Assembly: GCA_006227095.1 (NCBI GenBank)
Contig: SBFZ01000133.1
Span: 1-5,082 of the forward strand
DNA: 5,082 nucleotides
Origin: Bacteroidota bacterium
GTDB lineage: Bacteria > Bacteroidota > Bacteroidia > Bacteroidales > VadinHA17
Direction: 5' to 3'
The position numbers were made by a program, and so were the translations under genes. Each line of letters starts with the position of its first letter. Positions within the stretch are counted from its first letter, which is position 1. The notes beneath the pieces were generated by a model. That model ran no database searches. It was not told the origin of the DNA and was given only the letters and a program-made list of their open reading frames with translations. Shown one piece after another: positions 1 to 5,082 of the stretch.

Positions 1-7
1 GGGTCTC

Positions 8-1150
8 ATGACCTTCGCCCGGAGTATTATGACAGGTTCTGATGTTAGAGACATAATCAGGCAGGAGAGACCGGTGATTGATGCTGTAAACCCTTACCAG
101 GCGATGGTTGTTCTTGACAACCTGCTGTCAGAAGGGTTCTCTGTGACAGAGGTGAAGAACGGCGTTGGAAAGATACTGAATATGTTCCACCGCGGACTCT
201 CGTCATTCGTATACACCCTGCCGGGCGAGGGGCACTTCCTCCATTACCTGATGCAGGAGAACAGGGAGGCTGAAGCCAGGATAGCCCGGCTGCGTGAACT
301 GACAAAACGGTTCTTTCGCGGCGACCACGGTATCCGCCTTCAGATGCTTGATGCTGTAAGATCACTGGAGCCCTATGAACTGCACTATATCAAAAAGGAG
401 AACATCCTCTTCCCGTATATCGAGAAGACTTTCCCCTCATACGGATGCCTCAAGGTGATGTGGGCTTTTCACGACGATTTCCGGAAATGTATCCGGACCC
501 TCACGGAATTGCTCTCCCTGCCTGTACCGCCGCACAACGAACTAAACAAGGAACTGGGAAAGCTTTTCTTCACCGTTATGCCAGTCATCTTCAGGGAAGA
601 GAAGATCGTCTTCCCGGTGGCATTGCAGGCCATCCCGCAGGTGGGCTGGGATGATATGCTGCAACAGGGTTCCGGACTTGGATGGTGTTATATCACCGGA
701 CCCGGAAAAATTAAACCGATAAGCCGTAAAACCATGCATTCCGAATTGACCGACCTTGTCACGGGCGCCCTCAGCGCCGAACAGATTGTTCTCATGCTCG
801 AAAACCTGCCCGTCGATATTACCTATGTCGATGAAAATGACATAGTCCGTTACTTCTCCGGCGAAAAACACAGGATATTCCCCCGTTCAAAGGCAATAAT
901 AGGCCGCGAGGTGCAGAACTGCCACCCGCCTGACAGCGTGGAGGTGGTTGAAAGAATCCTCCTGGCCTTCCGCAACCACGAAAAGGATCATGCCGATTTC
1001 TGGATCAACATGCGCGGACGCTTCATTCATATCAGGTACTTCGCCCTTTATGACCCCACGGGTAACTACCGGGGAACCATCGAGGTCAGCCAGGATGTGA
1101 CGGAGATCAGGGCTCTCGAAGGTGAACAGAGACTGCTCGACTGGAAGTAA
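8..1150 (+). CDS. DUF438 / hemerythrin-like / PAS domain protein, 5' end uncertain
   Basis: This is a soluble, probably cytoplasmic sensor-like protein of 380 residues with no signal peptide or membrane segment. Residues about 13-65 resemble the DUF438 helical region. Residues about 72-210 resemble a hemerythrin HHE-like helical bundle; possible metal ligands are H76/H79, H126 with E131 in HYIKKENILFP, H155 in WAFHDD, and E197/E198 in FREEKIVFP. Residues about 255-370 form a PAS domain with the family's hallmark stretches LPVDITYVDENDIVRYFS, IGREVQNCHPPDSV, FWI, FIHIRYFALYD and EVSQDVT. It ends in the usual L-E-G-E-Q-R-L-L-D-W. Such proteins are thought to sense oxygen, redox state or a small ligand, but the true role is unknown. 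The reading frame is open to the left window edge, so translation may start upstream, where some relatives carry a DUF1858 domain. The ATG at 29 (M8), with GGAG at 21-24, is another possible start. Domain identity is secure; function and start are not. Confidence 0.93.
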   Translation: MTFARSIMTGSDVRDIIRQERPVIDAVNPYQAMVVLDNLLSEGFSVTEVKNGVGKILNMFHRGLSSFVYTLPGEGHFLHYLMQENREAEARIARLRELTKRFFRGDHGIRLQMLDAVRSLEPYELHYIKKENILFPYIEKTFPSYGCLKVMWAFHDDFRKCIRTLTELLSLPVPPHNELNKELGKLFFTVMPVIFREEKIVFPVALQAIPQVGWDDMLQQGSGLGWCYITGPGKIKPISRKTMHSELTDLVTGALSAEQIVLMLENLPVDITYVDENDIVRYFSGEKHRIFPRSKAIIGREVQNCHPPDSVEVVERILLAFRNHEKDHADFWINMRGRFIHIRYFALYDPTGNYRGTIEVSQDVTEIRALEGEQRLLDWK

Positions 1151-1167
1151 CATTGTCTCTTTTTTTT
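1128..1167 (+). terminator. Weak candidate terminator of the DUF438 gene
   Basis: AGAGAC at 1128-1133 can pair with GTCTCT at 1155-1160, followed directly by a T-run (1160-1167). The loop is long, at 21 bases, and contains the stop codon, so the hairpin is weak. The T-run just after a gene end is the best support. The right arm also overlaps one of the TGTCT repeats described next, so the pairing may be incidental. Confidence 0.3.
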
Positions 1168-1231
1168 ACAACTACTGTCTATTATTTTTACACTCACAGA
1201 CATCAGGCGGAATCTATATCTCTGTCTGTCA
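1154..1231. promoter_or_regulatory. Spaced TGTCT/AGACA repeats, candidate activator-binding sites
   Basis: The five-base core TGTCT, or its complement AGACA, occurs at 1154-1158, 1176-1180, 1198-1202 and 1223-1227. Successive cores start 22, 22 and 25 bases apart, close to two turns of the helix. The best pair is a perfect seven-base inverted repeat, ACAGACA at 1196-1202 and TGTCTGT at 1223-1229, with arm centres 27 bases apart. The cluster lies just upstream of the sigma-54-type promoter, where NtrC-type activators usually bind. I infer upstream activating sites, possibly for the activator encoded at the right end of the window. There is no direct evidence of binding. Confidence 0.38.
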
Positions 1232-1245
1232 TGCACTTACGATTA

Positions 1246-1260
1246 TGGCACAATCCTTGG
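1246..1260 (+). promoter_or_regulatory. Sigma-54 (-24/-12) promoter of the exporter operon
   Basis: TGGCAC at 1246-1251, five bases, then TTGG at 1257-1260 matches the sigma-54 consensus TGGCACG-N4-TTGC in both elements and in exact spacing. The deviations are A for G after TGGCAC and G for C at the -12 position. Transcription would start near 1271-1273, leaving a leader of only about 15 bases before the tolC ATG at 1287. No convincing Bacteroidota housekeeping promoter (TTG / TAnnTTTG) was seen in the same region. The sigma-54 activator at the right end of the window adds support by context. Confidence 0.58.
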
Positions 1261-1286
1261 CCATATAACCGCAAATGTGACAGACT

Positions 1287-2642
1287 ATGACAAAAAAGCT
1301 TATACCACTACTGTTGATCATGCTGATCGCCCCTCCTGCCCTTCTGTCGGCACAGCAGGAGAACTGGACACTTGAAGACTGCATCTCCTATGCCCTTTCA
1401 AACAACATCGGATTGCAGAGGCAGGGTCTCCAGACCGAATCAGCCGAAATTGACTTCCGGAAATCGAAGATGGACCTTCTTCCCAATCTCAACTTCGGAT
1501 CAGATGCACGGGTCGGGTTCGGACGCTCGATTGACCCGGTCACCAACCTTATCACGTTCAAACAGAACCTGAGCAACTCATATTCATTGAATTCCAGCAT
1601 CGAGGTCTTCAATGGCTTTGCGGCAGTCAATACCATTTCTGCAAGAAAATTCATGCTGAAAGCAGGTATCGAGGCAGAAAAGGTGGAAAGAAACACGCTG
1701 ATAGTAAATATAATGAGTCAATACTACCAGGTGATATATGCCAAAGGTCTTGAAGCAGCAGCCGAAATGCAGCTCGGGCTTTCCGAAAAGCAGCTGTTCA
1801 GGATAAGTAAAATGGTGAACACAGGAAGGGAATCGGTGGCACGGGAGTATGAAATAGCAAGCCAGGTATCTGCTGACAGACTTACCTGGACCACGGCACA
1901 GAGCTCATCAAGCCGTGCACTCACACAACTCAGGCAGATGCTTCAGATTGAACCCGGTACGGAATTCAACATCCTGCTGCCTGATCTTGACGCAATACTC
2001 ATAGCTGAAAGCGGATATAATACTGACAGTATCTACGGTATAGCATCAGATGTTCTTCCCAGGCTTAAAGCCATCGAGTACGAACTGAGGGCATCCGAAA
2101 ACATGGTTGCAGTTGCCAGGGGTGCACTTTCTCCGAGCCTCACGGTAGGCGGAGCCATTTATACAGGATACTATAAGGTTATTGGTGAAGATGGCGCAAG
2201 CCAGGCCTCATTCTCAACCCAGTTGCGCAACAACAACAGCCAGGCCGTATACCTCTCTCTCAATATCCCGATCTTCAACAGGTACACGGCATCAAGGAAT
2301 ATTAAACAGGCAGTCATCAGGAAAGAGGATACAAAACTCAGACTCGAACTTGAAAGAAACTCCCTCTACACCGAGATTGAGGATGCCTGCCTCAATTACA
2401 ACAGGGGAAGGGAAGAATACATTGCGGCTGAAGCCAACCTGGCATTCAATGAAAAATCCTTTGAGGCGGTTGAGAAGAAGTTTGAAGCAGGTCTTGTAGA
2501 TGTAACAGATTATGCAGCAGCAAAAACTACTCTGTTTTCTGCTGAGACTGAAGCACTCAGGACCAAGCTGCAGCTGCTTATCCGTAAGCTGACCATTGAG
2601 TTTTACACTACCGGAGAATATGAAAACCTTGTTACAAACTAA
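1287..2642 (+). CDS. TolC-family outer membrane efflux protein
   Basis: This is the outer membrane channel part of a tripartite exporter, expected to form a trimer with a beta-barrel in the outer membrane and an alpha-helical tunnel in the periplasm. A clear signal peptide covers residues 1-22 (K3-K4, a hydrophobic core, cleavage after L-L-S-A before Q23). The mature part opens with WTLEDCISYALSNN, the usual start of this family in Bacteroidota. Two repeats of the outer-membrane-efflux fold follow, roughly residues 28-220 and 245-440, each with long helices and one strand region (about 98-111, and 282-333 ending in SLNIPIFNRY). The late helix holds the family-like FEAGLVDVTDYAAAKTTL. At 451 residues it is full length. 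No good Shine-Dalgarno precedes the ATG, but the signal peptide fixes the start. It is the first gene of the operon, 17 bases before the adaptor gene. The substrate cannot be told from the sequence. Confidence 0.95.
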   Translation: MTKKLIPLLLIMLIAPPALLSAQQENWTLEDCISYALSNNIGLQRQGLQTESAEIDFRKSKMDLLPNLNFGSDARVGFGRSIDPVTNLITFKQNLSNSYSLNSSIEVFNGFAAVNTISARKFMLKAGIEAEKVERNTLIVNIMSQYYQVIYAKGLEAAAEMQLGLSEKQLFRISKMVNTGRESVAREYEIASQVSADRLTWTTAQSSSSRALTQLRQMLQIEPGTEFNILLPDLDAILIAESGYNTDSIYGIASDVLPRLKAIEYELRASENMVAVARGALSPSLTVGGAIYTGYYKVIGEDGASQASFSTQLRNNNSQAVYLSLNIPIFNRYTASRNIKQAVIRKEDTKLRLELERNSLYTEIEDACLNYNRGREEYIAAEANLAFNEKSFEAVEKKFEAGLVDVTDYAAAKTTLFSAETEALRTKLQLLIRKLTIEFYTTGEYENLVTN

Positions 2643-2659
2643 TTTCAATAATAAAGAAA

Positions 2660-3934
2660 ATGGACACACCTCTGAACAACATGGATAAACCAATTCCCAA
2701 AAAGAAAGGTCTTCAGAAAAAACACCTGGTTTACATCATTGCAGGGGCAGCATTCATAGTGCTGATCTACCTGGCCTTCTTCTCGGAAAAGACTTCCACC
2801 TACAGGGTAGAGAAGGATAAACTTATAATCGAGACGGTCATCGAAGACCAGTTCAATGATTATATAACCGTACCGGGAACGGTTGAACCTATCAGCACCG
2901 TTTTCCTTGACGCCCAGGAGGGTGGCCGCGTTGAAGAAATTCTTATTGAAGAAGGATCAATGGTGAGGAAGGGAGATATTATCCTGAGACTCTCCAATCC
3001 TGATCTTTACCTGAATATTCTTGACAGTGAGGCTCAGCTGGCAGAAAAGGAAAACTTCCTCCGAAACACCCTTGTTGCAATGGAGCAGGACAGGCTTCAG
3101 ATCAAGCGCGAACTTCTCAACCTGAAATACGACGTTGAACGGAAGGAGAGAAACTACCGGCAGAATGTGGAGCTGATGAAAGACAGTCTTATATCTGTGG
3201 AGGAGTTCCTCCGTTCGAAGGAAGACCTCGATATGGCCAAACAGTCAAGGGAGCTCTTCATCGAGCGTCAGAAGCAGGACTCCGTATTCAGGTCTGTCCA
3301 GGTGGAAAACCTGCAGAACAACCTGGAGAACATGCGGCGCAACCTCGGGCTCGTAAGGCAGAGGGTTGAAAACCTTAATGTCAGGGCAACGGTTGACGGT
3401 CAGCTTGGCCTCCTTGTTCCTGAAATAGGCCAGTCAATCGCCCGCGGATTCAATATGGGCCAGATAAACGTCCTGACATCATTCAAGGTAACTGCACAGA
3501 TTGATGAACATTACATTGACAGGATCAGAACCCAGCTTACCGCAAAACTCGACCGGCAGGGAAGTGAATTTGACCTGGTGGTAAGAAGGGTCTATCCCGA
3601 AGTTCGCAACGGGACCTTTGAAATAGACATGACGTTTGAGAACAGTGTTCCGGATAATATCCGCACCGGGCAGACATACTATATAAGCCTCCAGCTGGGA
3701 CAGCCCAAGAGATCACTCCTGGTTCCCATCGGCGGATTCTTCCAGGAAACAGGAGGCCAGTGGATATTCGTCCTCGATGAAACAGAATCATTCGCCACAA
3801 AACGTGACATTTCCATCGGCAGGAAAAACCCGAAATACTATGAGGTACTTGAAGGTCTGCAGCCAGGAGAAAAAGTGATCATCTCAGGATATGACACCTT
3901 TGGTAAAAATGAAAAACTTGTCTTTAAGAAGTAA
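2660..3934 (+). CDS. HlyD/MacA-type periplasmic adaptor (membrane fusion protein)
   Basis: This protein bridges an inner membrane transporter and the TolC-type channel. Residues 1-21 are a Lys-rich cytoplasmic tail, and 22-41 form one membrane helix, so it is anchored by a helix and not by a lipid. Residues about 70-115 are the first half of a lipoyl/barrel-sandwich domain (VPGTVEPIST, then EEGSMVRKGDIILRLSNPDL). Residues about 116-238 form a charged coiled-coil hairpin. The second lipoyl half follows (NVRATVDGQLGLLVPEIGQS, 240-259), then a beta-barrel (about 265-348) and a membrane-proximal domain (about 350-424, including LVPIGGFFQ and GLQPGEKVIISGYDTFG). This order and the 424-residue length fit MacA-like adaptors that work with ABC transporters, and the ATPase gene 23 bases downstream agrees. 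Related adaptors also serve RND pumps, but no RND gene is visible. The ATG at 2660, behind AAAGAAA, was chosen over a second ATG at 2681 because of that A-rich leader. Confidence 0.93.
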   Translation: MDTPLNNMDKPIPKKKGLQKKHLVYIIAGAAFIVLIYLAFFSEKTSTYRVEKDKLIIETVIEDQFNDYITVPGTVEPISTVFLDAQEGGRVEEILIEEGSMVRKGDIILRLSNPDLYLNILDSEAQLAEKENFLRNTLVAMEQDRLQIKRELLNLKYDVERKERNYRQNVELMKDSLISVEEFLRSKEDLDMAKQSRELFIERQKQDSVFRSVQVENLQNNLENMRRNLGLVRQRVENLNVRATVDGQLGLLVPEIGQSIARGFNMGQINVLTSFKVTAQIDEHYIDRIRTQLTAKLDRQGSEFDLVVRRVYPEVRNGTFEIDMTFENSVPDNIRTGQTYYISLQLGQPKRSLLVPIGGFFQETGGQWIFVLDETESFATKRDISIGRKNPKYYEVLEGLQPGEKVIISGYDTFGKNEKLVFKK

Positions 3935-3957
3935 AAACAACTTTAATACTTGCAATC

Positions 3958-4632
3958 ATGATCAGAACAAATGATTTAACCAAGATCTTCAGAACCGAAG
4001 AGGTTGAAACAACGGCACTCAACAAGGTGAACCTTCACGTCAGGGAAGGTGAGTATGTAGCAATCATGGGCCCTTCAGGATGCGGCAAATCAACGCTCCT
4101 GAACATACTCGGACTGCTTGATAATCCGACAGCCGGGAGCTATATGTTCAACGGAACCGAGGTTGCCAACCTCAGGGAACGTGACAGGACTATCTTCCGC
4201 AAGGGAAACATCGGCTTCGTCTTTCAGAGCTTTAACCTGATTGACGAGCTGAATGTATATGAGAATGTAGAGCTGCCTCTAATCTATATGAAGATGAAGG
4301 CCGGCGACAGGAAGAAAAAAGTTGAGGAAGCCCTCGGCAGGATGAAAATCGGTCACAGGGCCAAACATTTCCCGCAGCAGCTTTCAGGAGGTCAGCAGCA
4401 GAGGGTTGCCATAGCCAGGGCAGTGGTGGCAAACCCGAAGCTGATCCTTGCCGACGAACCCACGGGTAACCTCGACTCAAAGAACGGCCTTGAGGTCATT
4501 AACCTGCTGAGCGAGCTCAACAAGGAGGGTACCACCATTGTAATGGTTACCCACTCGGACCATGATGCCGGATTCGCCCACAGGATCGTCAACCTGTTTG
4601 ACGGACAGATTGTCGATGGACCTGTAAGCTGA
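3958..4632 (+). CDS. ABC transporter ATP-binding protein, LolD/MacB type
   Basis: This is a stand-alone ATPase subunit of 224 residues, the normal length for LolD/MacB-type proteins, with no membrane domain. All ATPase motifs are intact: Walker A GPSGCGKST (38-46), Q-loop Q90 in FVFQSFNLI, signature LSGGQ (142-146) followed by QQR, Walker B LILADEP with E167 as catalytic base, D-loop NLD (171-173) and switch H199 in VTHS. The tract F-N-L-I-D-E-L-N-V-Y-E-N-V-E-L-P-L is typical of the class that pairs with FtsX/MacB permeases. These ATPases drive mechanotransmission, in which substrate is moved in the periplasm or out through TolC and not threaded through the membrane. It is the last gene of the operon: a terminator follows 44 bases after its stop, with no permease gene in between. 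The substrate is unknown. Drugs, peptides, lipids and lipoproteins are all possible for the class. Confidence 0.95.
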   Translation: MIRTNDLTKIFRTEEVETTALNKVNLHVREGEYVAIMGPSGCGKSTLLNILGLLDNPTAGSYMFNGTEVANLRERDRTIFRKGNIGFVFQSFNLIDELNVYENVELPLIYMKMKAGDRKKKVEEALGRMKIGHRAKHFPQQLSGGQQQRVAIARAVVANPKLILADEPTGNLDSKNGLEVINLLSELNKEGTTIVMVTHSDHDAGFAHRIVNLFDGQIVDGPVS

Positions 4633-4642
4633 AGCACATACA

Positions 4643-4662
4643 GTCTGCCCCCGGGGGCGGAC
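4643..4662. repeat. GC-rich 20-base palindrome after the exporter operon
   Basis: GCCCCCGGGGGC at 4647-4658 is a perfect 12-base palindrome. Flanking GTC (4643-4645) and GAC (4660-4662) extend it to 20 bases with a single T/G imbalance. In RNA it would be a near loop-free stem and has no T-run behind it, so it is not a standard terminator by itself. It sits between the operon stop codon and the real terminator, where it could protect the mRNA 3' end or assist termination. CGGAC (4658-4662) can also pair with GTCCG (4716-4720) across the terminator. Confidence 0.6.
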
Positions 4663-4675
4663 CGGAAGTAAAAGA

Positions 4676-4715
4676 ATCCCCTGCTTGCCGTAAGGCGTGC
4701 AGGGGATATATTTTT
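4676..4715 (+). terminator. Intrinsic terminator of the exporter operon, possibly bidirectional
   Basis: ATCCCCTGC at 4676-4684 pairs perfectly with GCAGGGGAT at 4699-4707. After one T/T mismatch, four more pairs (4686-4689 with 4694-4697, one of them G-U) close a GTAA loop at 4690-4693, which fits the stable GNRA tetraloop class. TATATTTTT follows directly. Read on the minus strand, the stem is followed by ATTCTTTTACTT, so it may also stop transcripts from the convergent regulator gene. It shows that the exporter transcript ends after the ATPase gene. Confidence 0.9.
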
Positions 4716-4816
4716 GTCCGGCCGGCTGAATGAATGAATGACTCTCAGCTGTGACAGGTTGTAAAACTGACGTCACTCCAGGTATGTTACGGAATCCGCA
4801 GCCGGTCCAACCATGG

Positions 4817-5082
4817 TTAAAGACCGTACTTTGCTATCTTGTTGTACAGGGTCTGCCTGGTGATCCCCAGCTTGTCCGCAACAACGCTTATGTTATTGTC
4901 ATGTCTCCTGAGACTCTCGGCGATCAGTCTTCGCTCCATATCTTCAAGTGTCATCTCAGCCCGCACAGGACGGCTTCCTGAGGCAGCAAAAGAGAAATCA
5001 GAAGGCCGGAGTGTATCTCCGTCACTCATTATTACTGCCTTTTCAATGGCATGCTGTAGCTCCCTTACATTTCCGGGCCACT
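4817..5082 (-). CDS. Sigma-54-dependent NtrC-type activator, C-terminal part only
   Basis: Only the last 87 residues are in the window; the gene continues past the right edge, and the ATG at 5029 is internal. The visible part begins with WPGNVRELQHAIEKAVIMS, the sensor II region that ends the AAA+ domain of sigma-54 activators and is diagnostic for them. A short linker follows, then a Fis-type helix-turn-helix near the C-terminus (E49 to L87, with NNISVVADKLGI and TRQTLYNKIAKYGL as the DNA-binding helices). Such proteins bind upstream sites and use ATP to open promoters held by sigma-54 RNA polymerase. Many are response regulators with a receiver domain and a partner kinase, but the N-terminal part is not visible here. 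The gene converges on the exporter operon. The sigma-54-type promoter before tolC makes that operon a plausible target, by inference. Confidence 0.93.
   Translation of the reverse strand, partial: WPGNVRELQHAIEKAVIMSDGDTLRPSDFSFAASGSRPVRAEMTLEDMERRLIAESLRRHDNNISVVADKLGITRQTLYNKIAKYGL

Noticed and set aside
57..365. Minus-strand open frame of 102 codons opposite the DUF438 gene
   Set aside because: The plus-strand protein here is clearly real. The antisense product is low in complexity and resembles no family. The other antisense and offset frames within the four plus-strand genes were dropped for the same reason.
1837..1851. A second TGGCACG sequence resembling a sigma-54 -24 element
   Set aside because: It lies inside the tolC coding region and the -12 position reads TATG, not TTGC. 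No gene starts nearby.
4727..4741. Short tandem TGAA repeat, just under four copies
   Set aside because: It is too short to call a phase-variation tract and lies between convergent gene ends, where slippage would alter no coding sequence or promoter that I can see.
4768..4775. TGACGTCA palindrome in the convergent intergenic region
   Set aside because: An eight-base palindrome that does not extend further and lies between two gene ends, not near a promoter; chance is sufficient.
4751..4981. Plus-strand open frame of 76 codons
   Set aside because: It runs antisense through the clear regulator gene and has no recognisable protein features.
1..5082. CRISPR arrays, tRNA or rRNA genes, insertion sequences, phage or plasmid features
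   Set aside because: No repeat-spacer pattern, cloverleaf-like segment, transposase or integrase motif, or terminal inverted repeat with target duplication was seen.

Overview
The window looks like chromosomal DNA of a Bacteroidota bacterium, probably in or near the Bacteroidales. The protein styles fit: a TolC opening with a W-T-L-E-D-C-I motif, a membrane-anchored MacA-type adaptor with a 21-residue Lys-rich cytoplasmic tail, and a DUF438/hemerythrin/PAS protein. Starts also lack good Shine-Dalgarno sequences and have A-rich or featureless leaders. The taxonomic call is inferred from style, not from a marker gene.

Layout. (1) 8-1150, plus strand: DUF438-hemerythrin-PAS protein, possibly continuing upstream of the window. 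(2) 1151-1286: a 136-base intergenic region with a T-run that may end gene 1, a series of TGTCT/AGACA repeats spaced about two helical turns apart, and a good sigma-54 (-24/-12) promoter match. (3) 1287-4632, plus strand: a tight three-gene operon coding for a TolC-family outer membrane protein, a HlyD/MacA-type periplasmic adaptor and a LolD/MacB-type ABC ATPase, with gaps of 17 and 23 bases. (4) 4633-4816: a convergent intergenic region with a 20-base GC-rich palindrome and a strong intrinsic terminator with a GNRA-type loop. (5) 4817-5082, minus strand: the C-terminal end of a sigma-54-dependent, NtrC-type activator with a Fis-type helix-turn-helix, cut off by the window end.

How the parts fit. 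The three operon products are the outer membrane, periplasmic and ATPase parts of a tripartite ABC exporter. No MacB/FtsX-type permease lies in the operon before the terminator, so the membrane component must be encoded elsewhere, possibly beyond the convergent regulator. The sigma-54-type promoter before tolC and the sigma-54 activator converging on the operon suggest that this activator, probably with a sensor kinase outside the window, controls the exporter through the TGTCT/AGACA repeats. That link is an inference. The DUF438 gene has no visible functional tie to the exporter.

I do not see a clearly unprecedented system. The points most worth following are the sigma-54 control region and the missing permease.
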